Shown piece by piece: positions 23,887 through 34,300 of a stretch of 64,000 nucleotides of DNA. The stretch is from Verrucomicrobiota bacterium (GTDB taxonomy: Bacteria; Verrucomicrobiota; Verrucomicrobiia; Chthoniobacterales; SZAS-18). A program made the translations under genes and the position numbers. Below the pieces are notes generated by a model that was not told where the DNA came from, searched no databases, and was given only the letters and a program-made list of their open reading frames with translations. Positions within the stretch are counted from its first letter, which is position 1. Every line of letters begins with the position of its first letter. The DNA lies in the NCBI GenBank assembly GCA_019241085.1, contig JAFAXH010000100.1, positions 1 through 64,000 of the forward strand. Reading direction: 5' to 3'.

Positions 23887-25200
23887 ATGAACCGCCGCAT
23901 CCGCACTCTTGCTCCCGGTCTTCTGCCCATCCTCATCGCCAGCCTGTGCTCCAGCGGCTGCGCGATACAGCAACATCACGCGGCGCGCGATCCGCAGCGA
24001 ACCGAGGCGTTCATTTCTTATCGGCCCGCAGCGGCGAGGGAGAACGGTCGGCTGCGCCTGGCGGTGAAGGACCTCATCGACACGCAGGGCGAGGTGACCA
24101 CGGCCGGCTCGGAGTTTTTAGCCAAACACAGCGCGCCTGCCGCGCGCGACGCGGCGTGCCTGCGCATCGCGCGGGAGCGTGGCGTGGTCTTCGTGGGAAA
24201 AACCAACCTGACCGAGCTGGCGGTCGGTGTTTCCGGGGTGAACAAATATTTTGGCACGCCGCACAACCCGCTCAATCCGCAGCTCCACTTAATCCCCGGC
24301 GGCTCTTCCAGCGGCTCCGCGGTGGCGGTGGCAGCCGGCTTGGCGGACGTGGCGTTCGGCACCGACACGGCTGGCTCCATCCGGGTGCCAGCGGCTTGCT
24401 GCGGCGTGGCGGGGTTGAAGACGACGTTCGGATTGATCCCGCTTGACGGCGTGTATCCGATCGCGCCGAATCAACTCGACACGGTCGGCCCGCTGGCGCG
24501 GAACGTGGACGGGCTGGTGCGGGGCATGGACTTGTTGCAAAGCGGGTTTGCCGGGCGCTATCAGGGGAGCGCCAAGCCCGCGGCGGGCCGGATCACGGTG
24601 GGGCGGCTTTACCTCGATGGCACGGACCCGAAGATTGACGAGGCGGTGGACGCGGCGCTGGCTCGCGCGGGCTTCCGCGTGGTGAAGTTTGGGCAGGATT
24701 TTCGGGTGAAGTGGGAGCAGGCCCAGCGGGACGGCCGGACGGTGGCGGAGGCCAACGCGTGGGTTTATGACCAGAAGTTCAAGGGCGAATCCGGCGTGAC
24801 CGCGCGGACGAAGGCGGTCGTGTTCCTAGGCGAGCGGCAGTTCAAGGTGAACCTGCGCGATGCCCTGCGTCGGCGCGCCGCGTGGCAGGCGGAACTGCGG
24901 CGGCGCTTGCAACAGGTGAATTTCATCGCCCTGCCGACGCTCCAGAGCCTGCCGCGCAAGGTGCCTCCCTTTGGCGGAACGCCCGCGTTCGAGGCGATCA
25001 TCCTCGGGTCGCAAAACACGGCGGCGGTGAACCTCGGCGGCAACCCGGCGCTGGCCCTGCCCGTGCCCATCGACAACCCCGACGTGCCGCTCACCAGCGT
25101 GCAACTCATCGGGCCAATGCGCGGCGAGGCCGCCCTCCTGCACGCGGGCCGCTTGATCGAGAGAAGTTCGGCGGCGGGGAACAATCTTCCGCGGCAATGA
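23887..25200 (+). CDS. Lipoprotein amidase (amidase-signature family)
   Basis: 437 residues. A signal peptide ends in LCSSGC, a lipobox. The amidase signature enzyme triad is visible: K61 in LAVKDLID, the cis-Ser in PGGSSSGSAVAVAAG (about 140) and the nucleophile S164 in GTDTAGSIRVPAA. These enzymes hydrolyse carboxamides; the substrate here is unknown. Periplasmic lipoprotein forms are uncommon compared with cytoplasmic GatA-like members. A TPR lipid-side protein follows 85 bp downstream on the same strand. The ATG at 23887 is set by the signal peptide. Confidence 0.88.
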   Translation: MNRRIRTLAPGLLPILIASLCSSGCAIQQHHAARDPQRTEAFISYRPAAARENGRLRLAVKDLIDTQGEVTTAGSEFLAKHSAPAARDAACLRIARERGVVFVGKTNLTELAVGVSGVNKYFGTPHNPLNPQLHLIPGGSSSGSAVAVAAGLADVAFGTDTAGSIRVPAACCGVAGLKTTFGLIPLDGVYPIAPNQLDTVGPLARNVDGLVRGMDLLQSGFAGRYQGSAKPAAGRITVGRLYLDGTDPKIDEAVDAALARAGFRVVKFGQDFRVKWEQAQRDGRTVAEANAWVYDQKFKGESGVTARTKAVVFLGERQFKVNLRDALRRRAAWQAELRRRLQQVNFIALPTLQSLPRKVPPFGGTPAFEAIILGSQNTAAVNLGGNPALALPVPIDNPDVPLTSVQLIGPMRGEAALLHAGRLIERSSAAGNNLPRQ

Positions 25201-25285
25201 TGACCTCGCCGCGCTTGTCTGCGGAGGGAGAGAATGGGCGTTGGGAAAATCAGTCAGCGCACGCGCGGGGCGCGTATTTGATTTT

Positions 25286-26062
25286 ATGAAAGCAACCTTT
25301 GCCGCCCTCCTGCTCCTGCTGTGCAGCATTCTGGCGAGCCGGGCGCAACAGCCGCCGCCGCCGCAGGAGTCCACCGACGCGCTGGTGAAGGCGGGTGATG
25401 TCTTTGACCAGAAATGGGAACCTGCAGAGGCGCTCAAGTTTTACCTGCCCGCCGAAAAGCAGGAGCCTAGGAATGTGCGGCTGCTCACGCGCATCGCCCG
25501 GCAATACCGGCACCTGATGCAGGATGCGTCGGGGAAAACGGAGAAGCTGCGGTTGGGGCGCATCTCGCTCGACTACGCGCAACGCGCCGCCGCCTCGGGG
25601 CCGAATGACGCGGAGGCGCAGCTTTCGCCCGCGATTTCGCTGGGCAAAATGCTGCCCTTGATGGGTTCCAAAGAACAGGTGGACGCCTCGCCGCGCATCC
25701 GGACCTCGGTGGACCAGGCGCTCAAGCTCGACCCGCGCAACGACCTCGCCTGGCACATCCTGGGACGCTGGAACCGCGTGCTGGCCGAGGTGAGCAGCGT
25801 GAAGCGCGCACTGGCCGGGATGGTTTATGGAAATCTGCCCCCAGGCTCGAACGAGGAGGCCGAGCGCGACCTGCTCAAGGCCATCGCGATCAACCCCAAC
25901 CGGCCGATGCACCACATCGAACTGGGGCGCATCTACGTGCAGATGGGGCGGAAGGACGAGGCCCGACGCGCCATTAACAAAGGGTTGGCAATGTCGAGCG
26001 TGGACAAAGACGACGAAGAAATGAAAAGTTTCGGACGCGAGACGCTGGCAAAGTTGCACTGA
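25286..26062 (+). CDS. Exported TPR-repeat protein
   Basis: 258 residues. The signal peptide (KATFAALLLLLCSILASRAQ) is followed by a Pro-rich linker and TPR helices: ALVKAGDVFDQKWEPAEALK, then RTSVDQALKLDPRNDLAWHI and AERDLLKAIAINPNRPMHHI. The spacing of repeats resembles the RMD1/FAM82-like TPR family seen in bacteria. It is likely a periplasmic scaffold; its partner is unknown. The ATG at 25286 was chosen over a 15-codon extension. It converges on the asparagine synthase-like gene with 22 bp between stops. Confidence 0.8.
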   Translation: MKATFAALLLLLCSILASRAQQPPPPQESTDALVKAGDVFDQKWEPAEALKFYLPAEKQEPRNVRLLTRIARQYRHLMQDASGKTEKLRLGRISLDYAQRAAASGPNDAEAQLSPAISLGKMLPLMGSKEQVDASPRIRTSVDQALKLDPRNDLAWHILGRWNRVLAEVSSVKRALAGMVYGNLPPGSNEEAERDLLKAIAINPNRPMHHIELGRIYVQMGRKDEARRAINKGLAMSSVDKDDEEMKSFGRETLAKLH

Positions 26063-26084
26063 TCCCTTTTGCGGCAACTGACAA

Positions 26085-28091
26085 TCAACTCGGTATTGGA
26101 GCAGAAACTGCGGCCGCAGTTGCAGGCGACCACGTGGGAAGGTCGGCCAGTCCGCCGCCCATGTAAGTGTGGTGCCAGAGCTGCGTCGCCACGACCGCGG
26201 CGAGACCGAATTCGACGGACAGCCGCGGCAGCGAATTCGGGCGCATCTGCCGGAATTCGGTGCGCCAGCGCCGCACCTCGGTCGCATCGAAATAGCCCGT
26301 GCGCCGCAGCGATTCGTCGCTGAGAAGTTGTCCGACGAAGGGCGGCTCCGGGTCCAGGTGGAACGAGTCGAGCGGCGCGCGGAAAATCACCTTGTGCCGG
26401 CGCGCGATGCTGAGCGGCACCCAGCGTTCGGCCAGGAGCCGCAGGAGCCGTTTGTCGCGGAAGCCGTGCAGCTTCCAGCGCGGGTCGAGCTTGGCGGTGA
26501 AGTTGAAAACTTCCTCGTCGAGAAATGGATAACGCACCTCGACCGACGAGTGCATCGCCACGCGGTCGCCTTTCGCTTGGAGCAGATGCCCGGCGAGGAG
26601 GACGCGGCCCGCGATCCAGACGCCGCGGTTGATCGGGTGCCAGCGTTTGGCGCGCTCGACCGGAAAGCCGAGATCGCCCCAAGGATGCTCGCGCTCCATC
26701 ACTTCGCGCATGCCTTGGCCATAGAAACGCAGCTTGGAAAGCGCGAGCAGGCCGAAGGCGTCCACCCAGGCGTTCGGCCCGCCGATGGATTCTTCCACCC
26801 GCCGCCGCCAGTCGGTGGAAAAATGCGGAATGTTCTTAAACCGCAGAAACGCACGGCGAGCGCGATCGCTGAGGTGCAAGCCCGGGATCACGTCGAGCGC
26901 ACCCACGATCTTCGCCGCCTTATACCACGGATAACCGACGAGCCATTCGTCCGCGCCTTCGCCGGTGAGCACGACTTTTTGGCCGTTCATGTGCACCTTG
27001 CGCGCGAGCTGCAGGAGCGCGGCGCAGGAGGTATCGACGACCGGCGCCTCGGCCGCCTGGATTAGCTCGGGGTAAGTCGTCAGCGTGTCTTCGTGGCGGA
27101 AATCCTGCACGATGGGCGGCTTGGTGCCGACGTGCCGCGCGGTCAGGCTGGCGGCGTCGAGCTCGTCGAGGTCCGGCGCGTCAACCCGGACCGTGTAGGT
27201 ATTGATCGCCGGTCCCTTGAGCTTGCAGGAAAGGGCGACGATCATGCTCGAGTCCACGCCGCCGGAAAGGTAGGCGCCGACCGGCACATCGGCGCGCAGG
27301 CGCTCTTCGACGGCCTGCATCAGCACGCGCTCGAAGTCGTCCACCAGCTTTTGCTCGTTTTCACCGCGCTCCTCGTCGCCGGCGTCCGGGAAATCCATCT
27401 GCCAATACGCCCGCTCGGCGATGACTTCCGCCTTCACGCCGCCCGCTTCCGTGCCCGGCGTAATAGCCAAAAAATGTGCCGGCGGCAGGCATTGCACGCC
27501 CTCGAAACAGGTCACGGGTCCCGGCAGCGCGGAAAAGGTGAAGACGTGATCCAGTCCGCGCCGGTCCGGCCGCGCCGGGACCAGGCCGGAGGCGAGCAGA
27601 CCTTTGATCTCCGAGGCGAACAGCAGCCAATCGCCCTGGCGGCTCCAATACAGCGGCGCGATGCCGAAGCGATCGCGCCCGAGCTGGAGCACGCGCCGGC
27701 GCGCGTCCCAGAGCGCGATGGCGAACTGTCCGCGCAGCCGGTCCCACATGCCTTCCTGATATTCTTCCCACAGGTGGGGAATGATTTCGGTGTCGCAATG
27801 TTTCACCAGCCGATGCCCGCGCGCCTCCAGCTCCGCGCGCCGTTCCAGGTGGTCGAACAACTCGCCGTTGAAGACCGCGAACACGGTGCGGTCCTCGTTG
27901 AATACCGGCTGTTGCCCGTCGGCCAGGCCCACGATGGCGAGCCGCCGCGAGCCGAGCGCCAGCCCGGGGCGTTGGAAGTAGCCTTCCTCGTCCGGGCCGC
28001 GGTGGGTGAGGGCGCGCGTCATCCCTTCGACGACGCCGTCGGGAACGGGCCGCTGCCCGGCGAGATCAATGATGCCTGCGATGCCGCACAT
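26085..28091 (-). CDS. Asparagine synthase (glutamine-hydrolysing) family protein
   Basis: 668 residues. An N-terminal class II glutaminase domain starts with the catalytic Cys2 (MCGIAGIIDLAG, then THRGPDEEGYF). The C-terminal ATP-pyrophosphatase domain has GAYLSGGVDSSMIVALS and LTGEGADEWLVGYPWYK. The family makes asparagine from aspartate, but members beside biosynthetic clusters often amidate other carboxylates. It is divergent from the PKS gene with a 248-bp shared upstream region, so co-regulation is plausible. The function could be ordinary asparagine supply or tailoring of the cluster product. Confidence 0.9.
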   Translation of the reverse strand: MCGIAGIIDLAGQRPVPDGVVEGMTRALTHRGPDEEGYFQRPGLALGSRRLAIVGLADGQQPVFNEDRTVFAVFNGELFDHLERRAELEARGHRLVKHCDTEIIPHLWEEYQEGMWDRLRGQFAIALWDARRRVLQLGRDRFGIAPLYWSRQGDWLLFASEIKGLLASGLVPARPDRRGLDHVFTFSALPGPVTCFEGVQCLPPAHFLAITPGTEAGGVKAEVIAERAYWQMDFPDAGDEERGENEQKLVDDFERVLMQAVEERLRADVPVGAYLSGGVDSSMIVALSCKLKGPAINTYTVRVDAPDLDELDAASLTARHVGTKPPIVQDFRHEDTLTTYPELIQAAEAPVVDTSCAALLQLARKVHMNGQKVVLTGEGADEWLVGYPWYKAAKIVGALDVIPGLHLSDRARRAFLRFKNIPHFSTDWRRRVEESIGGPNAWVDAFGLLALSKLRFYGQGMREVMEREHPWGDLGFPVERAKRWHPINRGVWIAGRVLLAGHLLQAKGDRVAMHSSVEVRYPFLDEEVFNFTAKLDPRWKLHGFRDKRLLRLLAERWVPLSIARRHKVIFRAPLDSFHLDPEPPFVGQLLSDESLRRTGYFDATEVRRWRTEFRQMRPNSLPRLSVEFGLAAVVATQLWHHTYMGGGLADLPTWSPATAAAVSAPIPS

Positions 28092-28339
28092 AAGATTTTC
28101 TCTCTACTTCGGCGCTCGCCTGGTGCGCAACCGCTTCCAGTTCACCCGCGATTTGGATTGAACAAAAACGCGCGGCGTTTCGTCCGGAATTTTCCGGTCA
28201 AACGAAACCGTCATGCTATCAAAATCATGGCGTTGATTTGAACCTTGCGGTCACGATTGCAGGGAGCGCTTGCCATCCCGGCCTTTCGATTGAACTTTCC
28301 CGCCCAGTTCTCTCCCATTTAATTTCCCTTCTTTGTCCA

Positions 28340-31300
28340 ATGCCTAAAGACCGCATCGCCATCGTCGGAATCGGCTGCCGCTTTCCCGGGGGAGTCCATG
28401 ACGCGGAAGCCTTTTGGAAACTGCTCGTCGAAGGTCGCGAAGCCGTGAACGAGGTGCCGGGGGACCGTTGGAACGTCGAGCGTTACTTCGACCCGGAGCC
28501 TGGGATCGTGGGCAAGACGTTTGCCAAGCGCGGCGGATTCCTGGAGCAGATTGACCAGTTTGACCCGCAGTTCTTCGGCATCTCGCCGCGGGAAGCTCCC
28601 TACGTGGACCCCCAGCATCGGCTGCTGTTGGAAACGGCCTGGGAGGCGATCGAAGACGCCGGGATGGTGCTCGATTTTGAAAAAGGGACCGACCTCGGCG
28701 TCTTCGTGGGCATCTCCCACAACGACTACCAGGGCATCCAGAGCACGGCTCACGATCTCCAAGGGGTCAGCCCGCACTCGCCCACCGGCTCCGCGCATTC
28801 CATCGCGGCGAACCGCATCTCCTATTGCCTGAACCTGCGTGGCCCGAGCGTGGCGATGGACACCGCCTGCTCCTCCGCGCTGACGGCCGTTCACGCCGCG
28901 TGCGAGCACATCCGGGCCGGGCGCGGCGACATGGCGCTGGCCGGCGGCGTCACGATCATGATCACGCCGGGCGGCTTCATCGGCTTTTCCCAGGCCGGAA
29001 TGCTCTCGCCGGAGGGACGCTGCGCGGCGTTTGACGCCTCGGCGAGCGGCTTCGTGCGCGGTGAAGGCGTTGGCATGGTGCTGCTGAAACGGCTCTCGCG
29101 GGCCATCGCAGACGGTGATCCGATCCAGGGCGTGATCGTCGGCACGTCCATCAACCAGGACGGCCATACCAATGGCATCATGCTCCCCAGCCCGGAGGCG
29201 CAGGCGCGGCTCGTGCGGGAAGCGTGCGCGGACGCCGGCATCGCGCCCTCCGCGGTGGGTTTCGTGGAGGCCCACGGCACGGGCACCGCGGTCGGCGACC
29301 CCATTGAAGCCCACGCGCTCGCCGAGGCGCTCTGTGATGACGAACGCACGGAGCCGTTGCCCATCGGCTCGTGCAAAACCAATCTCGGGCACCTGGAAAC
29401 CGCCGCCGGCGTGGCCGGCTTGGTCAAGGCCGCGCTGGTGCTCAAACACCGCCAGATTCCGCCGAGCCTTCACTTCACGACGCCCAGCCCGCACATTGAC
29501 TTCGAGAAATTGAAGCTGCGCGTCCCGACGGAGCTTGAGCCCTTCCCGGAGACCGCCTCCGGCGGGGAGCGCATGGCCGGGGTGAACTCCTTCGGCTTCG
29601 GCGGCGCGAACGCTCACGTCGTCCTCGCCGAGCCGCCCCATTCGCACGCCAATCACCACGGTCGCGAATACCCCGAGCGCCCGTGGCCGGTCGTTTTCTC
29701 CGCGCGCTCCGAGGAAGCGTTGCGCAACGGGGCGGGGAAGCTTGCCGCGTGGCTCGCCGAGCGCGAGCACCTCAACGGTTCCTCGCCGTTGTTGCCCGAC
29801 CTCACCTACACGCTGGGAGCGCGCCGGAACCACCACGCGCACCGGCTCACGCTCGTCGCCCACACGATGGCGGACGTGGTCGCAGAACTCGAAAAAGTTG
29901 CGCTCAAGCAAGACCCCGCGCAGACCCGCCTTGCCTTCACACCGCGCCCGGAGCACGCCCCGCGCATTGCTTTCGTGATGAGCGGACAGGGTCCGCAATG
30001 GTGGGGCATGGGCCGCGAACTCATGGCGCACGAGCCGGTTTTTCGCCGCGTCATCGAACGCTGCGACGCCGCCATGCGCGGCCACGTGCGCTTCTCGTTG
30101 TTGGAGGAACTGACCCGCTCGGAGGACGCCTCGCAGATGCACCGCACGGAGGTCGCGCAGCCCGCGATTTTCGCGATGCAGGTCGCCCTTGCCGAGCTTT
30201 GGAAATCGTGGGGCGTCACGCCTGCCGCCGTGGTCGGCCATTCGGTCGGGGAGATCGCCGCGGCGTGTGTCGCGGGGGTGTTTTCCCTGGAGGAAGGCGC
30301 GCGGATCATCGCCCTCCGGGCGCGGTTCATGGAGAATTGCGCCCGCGGCGAAGGGGCCATGCTCGCGGTCGGCCTCGACGAGGAGGAAGCCCGTGCGCTC
30401 ATCGCCCGGCACGACCGCACGGTAACGGTCGCCGCGTTCAACGGCCCCCGGTCGCTCACGCTGGCGGGCCCACGAGTTTCTCTGGAGGCGATGCTCGCCG
30501 AACTGGAACCGCAGGGCGTTTTCGCCCGGCTCGTGAAGGTGGACCACCCGTTCCACCATCCGCTGATGGGACCGGCGGCCGACCAGCTCGAAACCGTGCT
30601 TGCCGACCTCGCGCCACAGCCGGGGAACGTGCCGTTTTTCTCCACCGTCACCGGCGCGCGGCAGCCCGGCGAGGCGTGCGACGCGGCGCACTGGGGCCGC
30701 GGCATCCGCCAGCCGGTCCAGTTCGCCCCGGCGGTCGGCGCGCTCGCGGAATTCGGCGTGGACATCTGGCTGGAAATCGGCGCGCACCCCGCGCTGGTCC
30801 ATTCCATCCAGGAAAGTCTCGGCGGACGCGGGAGTGGCGCGAAGGCACCCGTCTTCGCTTCCGTCCGACGCGAACGGGAATTGGAATCCGCGCTGGAAAC
30901 CGCGCTGGACCTGCATCGCGCCGGGGTCATGCTCGACTTTGCGGCGATGACGCCCTCGCGGCAGCTTCTCCCCCTGCCGGCTTACGCTTGGGAGCGTGCC
31001 CGCTGGTGGCACGAGTCGCGGGACTGGCGCGAAAGTCGTCTCGCCCCCGGTGGCCGGGGTCTGCTGGAGGCGCGCCTGCCACGGGCAACACCGACGTGGG
31101 TTACCTGCCTGGACGCCCGGCACATGGCGTTCCTCAAGGATCACAAGGTGGACAGCCACGTCATCTTCCCCGCCGCGGCGTTCGTGGAAATGGCGCTGGA
31201 GGCCGGCGCGCAGCTTTTCGAGGGCCGCCCCTTCGCGGTTGAGGACTTCGAAATCCGCAAACCCCTGCTCCTGCCCGACCCGGCGTCCAGCGTTCAACTG

Positions 31301-34300
31301 GAACTTTCCTATTCCCCGACCGAACGCACCTTCGTCATCCAGAGCCGGATGGAAAACAGTTCGGCGTGGTCGCTCCACGTCGTCGGCTCGCTGCGGGGCG
31401 AGCGCACGGATTCCGCCTTCGCCGCGTCGCGCTGGGAGGGTGGCCACCCGGCCGGCACGCAGACGGTGGAAGTTGAGGGCTTCTACCAGCACATGAGCGA
31501 CCTGGGGCTGCGCTACGGCGAAGAGTTCAAGTCCGTGCGTGAACTTGCTGCTGGCGCCGGCCGTTCCGCCGGGCGCGTCGCGTTGTCCGAAGCGGTGGCC
31601 CCTCGCGCGGGAGAGTATGCCTTGCATCCGGTGCTGCTCGACGGCGCGCTCCACGTTTTTTCCGCCGGGGCGGCAACGGTGGAGGACCGTCACGCGCGGA
31701 TGAAGCTGCCGGTGCGGTTCGCACGTATTTTGTTCCTGCGCCCGCCCGGCGCCGCTGCCCAGGTCCGCGCCGACGTGCGCGATTTCAACGACGATTTCCT
31801 GGAAGGCGATCTTGCCCTTTACGATGAAGCCGGTGCCCCGTGCGTGCTGGTTGACGGCTTCCGCGCGATCAGCGTCGCGGGCGTGCGCCGGGCTGGCGGC
31901 GCTTCGGGCGGCTTGGATGGTTTGACCTACCATGTCGCCTGGGAGCGGACTCCCACCGCCGATCTTCCCGCCGTGACCGCGCCCGTGCCTTTGGGGCAAC
32001 TACGAGCCAGTGCGCAGCACGCGCTCGACGAAGTGATCGCCACGCGTGGCCGCGACGTGCTGGAAAGCGCGATGGCCGCGGACGACGACTTGGCCGCGGC
32101 GCACATCGCGCAAGGGCTGCGCGAGATGGGCGTGACGCCCGGTTCGGTGTTCACAGCCGATTCGCTGGGGATCGCGGAGCCAATGCGCCTCGTGTTCGAG
32201 CGGATGCTCGCGAAACTCACGAAGCGTCGCTGGTTTACCCAGACCAAAAAAGGTTTCCGACCGACGGTGGCTTTCACCAAAGCCGCGGATTCTGCACCGA
32301 AAGCGCTACGCACCAACCTTGCCGAATTTCCCGGCCACTTCCCCGAAGCTCTGCTCTGCGCCGGCAACGCCGCGGAACTCGGTCCGATTTTGCGCGGGGA
32401 AAAAGACGCCGTGCAGGTGCTCTTCACCGGCGCCGGGGCGGAGATGCTGGAACATTTCTATTCCGACGGCCTGATCACCAGCCACTGGCTCGCCGCCATC
32501 GCTGCCGCCGTGACTGAGGCTGCGCGCGCTCTGCCCGAGGGCCGCGGCCTGCGCATCCTGGAAATCGGCGCGGGCACCGGCGGACTCACCGCGCACCTGC
32601 TGCCGTTGCTCGAACGCGGACTGCACGCCTACACGTTCACCGACGTTTCCGCCGGGTTTTTCTCAGCCGCCGCGCAGAAGCTGGCCACGTTTCCGGAGGT
32701 CGAGTTCAAGGTGTTTGATCTTGAACGCCCGGGCACCGAGCAAGAGTTCCAAGCGGACTCTTACGATTTCATCATCGGCACCAATGTGCTCCACGCCGTC
32801 GCGGACGTGCGCGCCACCACGCGCCATTTGCACGCCCTGCTCGCGCCGGGCGGCAGCTTCATGTTCATCGACACCGCGACGCCGCAGCTTTGGACGGAAA
32901 CCGTCTTCGGCCTGACGCCAGGCTGGTGGCGGTTCACCGACCGCGACCTGCGCCCGGAGCAACCCTTGCTCGGACGTCCGCAGTGGGAAAGTGTGCTGCG
33001 CGACGTCGGCTTCGCCGAAACGGCCGCTCTGCCCGGCATCAACGGGCCCGAGGGTGAAGGCCAGTTCGCCGTGCTAGCGCGCAAACCCTGGCGCGATGCG
33101 GATTTCGCGTCTGAAGAGTCCGCCGCCGAGGCGCCGCCCGTGGAATCGTCCTGGCTGGTTTTCGCCGACGAGTCCGGCGTCGGTAACGCCCTCGCCGCGC
33201 GCTTGCGTCGGGCGGGCGCGCGGTGCCGTGTCGCGCGCCGCGGCGGCCGGTATGCCGCAGGGGAGAATGACACGTTCACTCTGCGCGCGGATGTTCCGGC
33301 GGACTGGCGCAAACTGCTCGCTGCGTGCGCGGAGACGCCGCCCGAACGGATCGCCTACCTTTGGCCGCTGGATGCGCCCGCTGATCCCGGGGCCGACTCT
33401 GCGATGGGCACTGATGCGCTCCTCCACTTGGCGCAGGCGCTAGGGCGCGAGCTGCCGACGGCGAAGCTGCGGTTCGATCTCATCACGCGTGGCGCGCAAC
33501 CGGTCGGTCGCGACGCCCTGCCGACCGCCGTCGCCCAGGCGCCGGCGCTTGGGATGTTCCGGGTCATACTCAACGAACATCCGAGCTTTACCTGCCGCGC
33601 CATCGACCTTTCGCCGAAGCCTTCTGCGGCGGATGAACGCACCCTCTGGCACGAACTCCTCCGCGAGGATGCCACTGAGCGCGAAGTCGCTTTCCGCGGC
33701 GAAGCTCGTTACGCCCAGCGGCTCGATCGCGGCATCGCCACGCGGGAGCAGTCGCTCGATCCGGCGGTGCCGTTGCGGCTGGAATCCCGCGACCGCGGGC
33801 ATCTCGACGCCGTGCGCTTTGCGCCGTTCACGGTGCCGGCGTGTGAGCCCGGGCAGGTGCTCATCGACGTGCAGGCGGCGGGCATGAATTTCCGCGACGT
33901 GCTCAAGGCGCTCGCACTTTATCCCGGTGAAGCGCCCGACGCCCGCATCTTCGGCGACGAGGTCGGCGGCATCGTTCGCGCCGTCGGTGAAGGTGTCACG
34001 CACGTCCAGCCCGGCGACCGCGTTTTCGGACTCGCGGTGTTTGGCCTCGCCACGCAAACGCTCGCCCGCGGTGGCGACGTGCGCCGCATTCCGGCCGGTC
34101 TTTCCTTCGAGGAAGCGGCAACGCTGCCGGTGGTGTTCATGACCGCTTGGCACGCGCTGCAAAACGTCGCGCGCGTGCGGCCGGGCGAGCGGGTGCTCAT
34201 CCATGCCGGTGCTGGTGGCGTCGGCATGGCCGCCGTGCAGATCGCCCAGCATTTTGGCGCGGAGGTGATCGCCAGCGCCGGCAGTCCGGCCAAGCGCGCC

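Noticed and set aside
28319-31999. 1226-codon minus-strand frame opposite the PKS
   Set aside because: Antisense shadow of KS-AT-DH coding sequence; no recognisable protein features.
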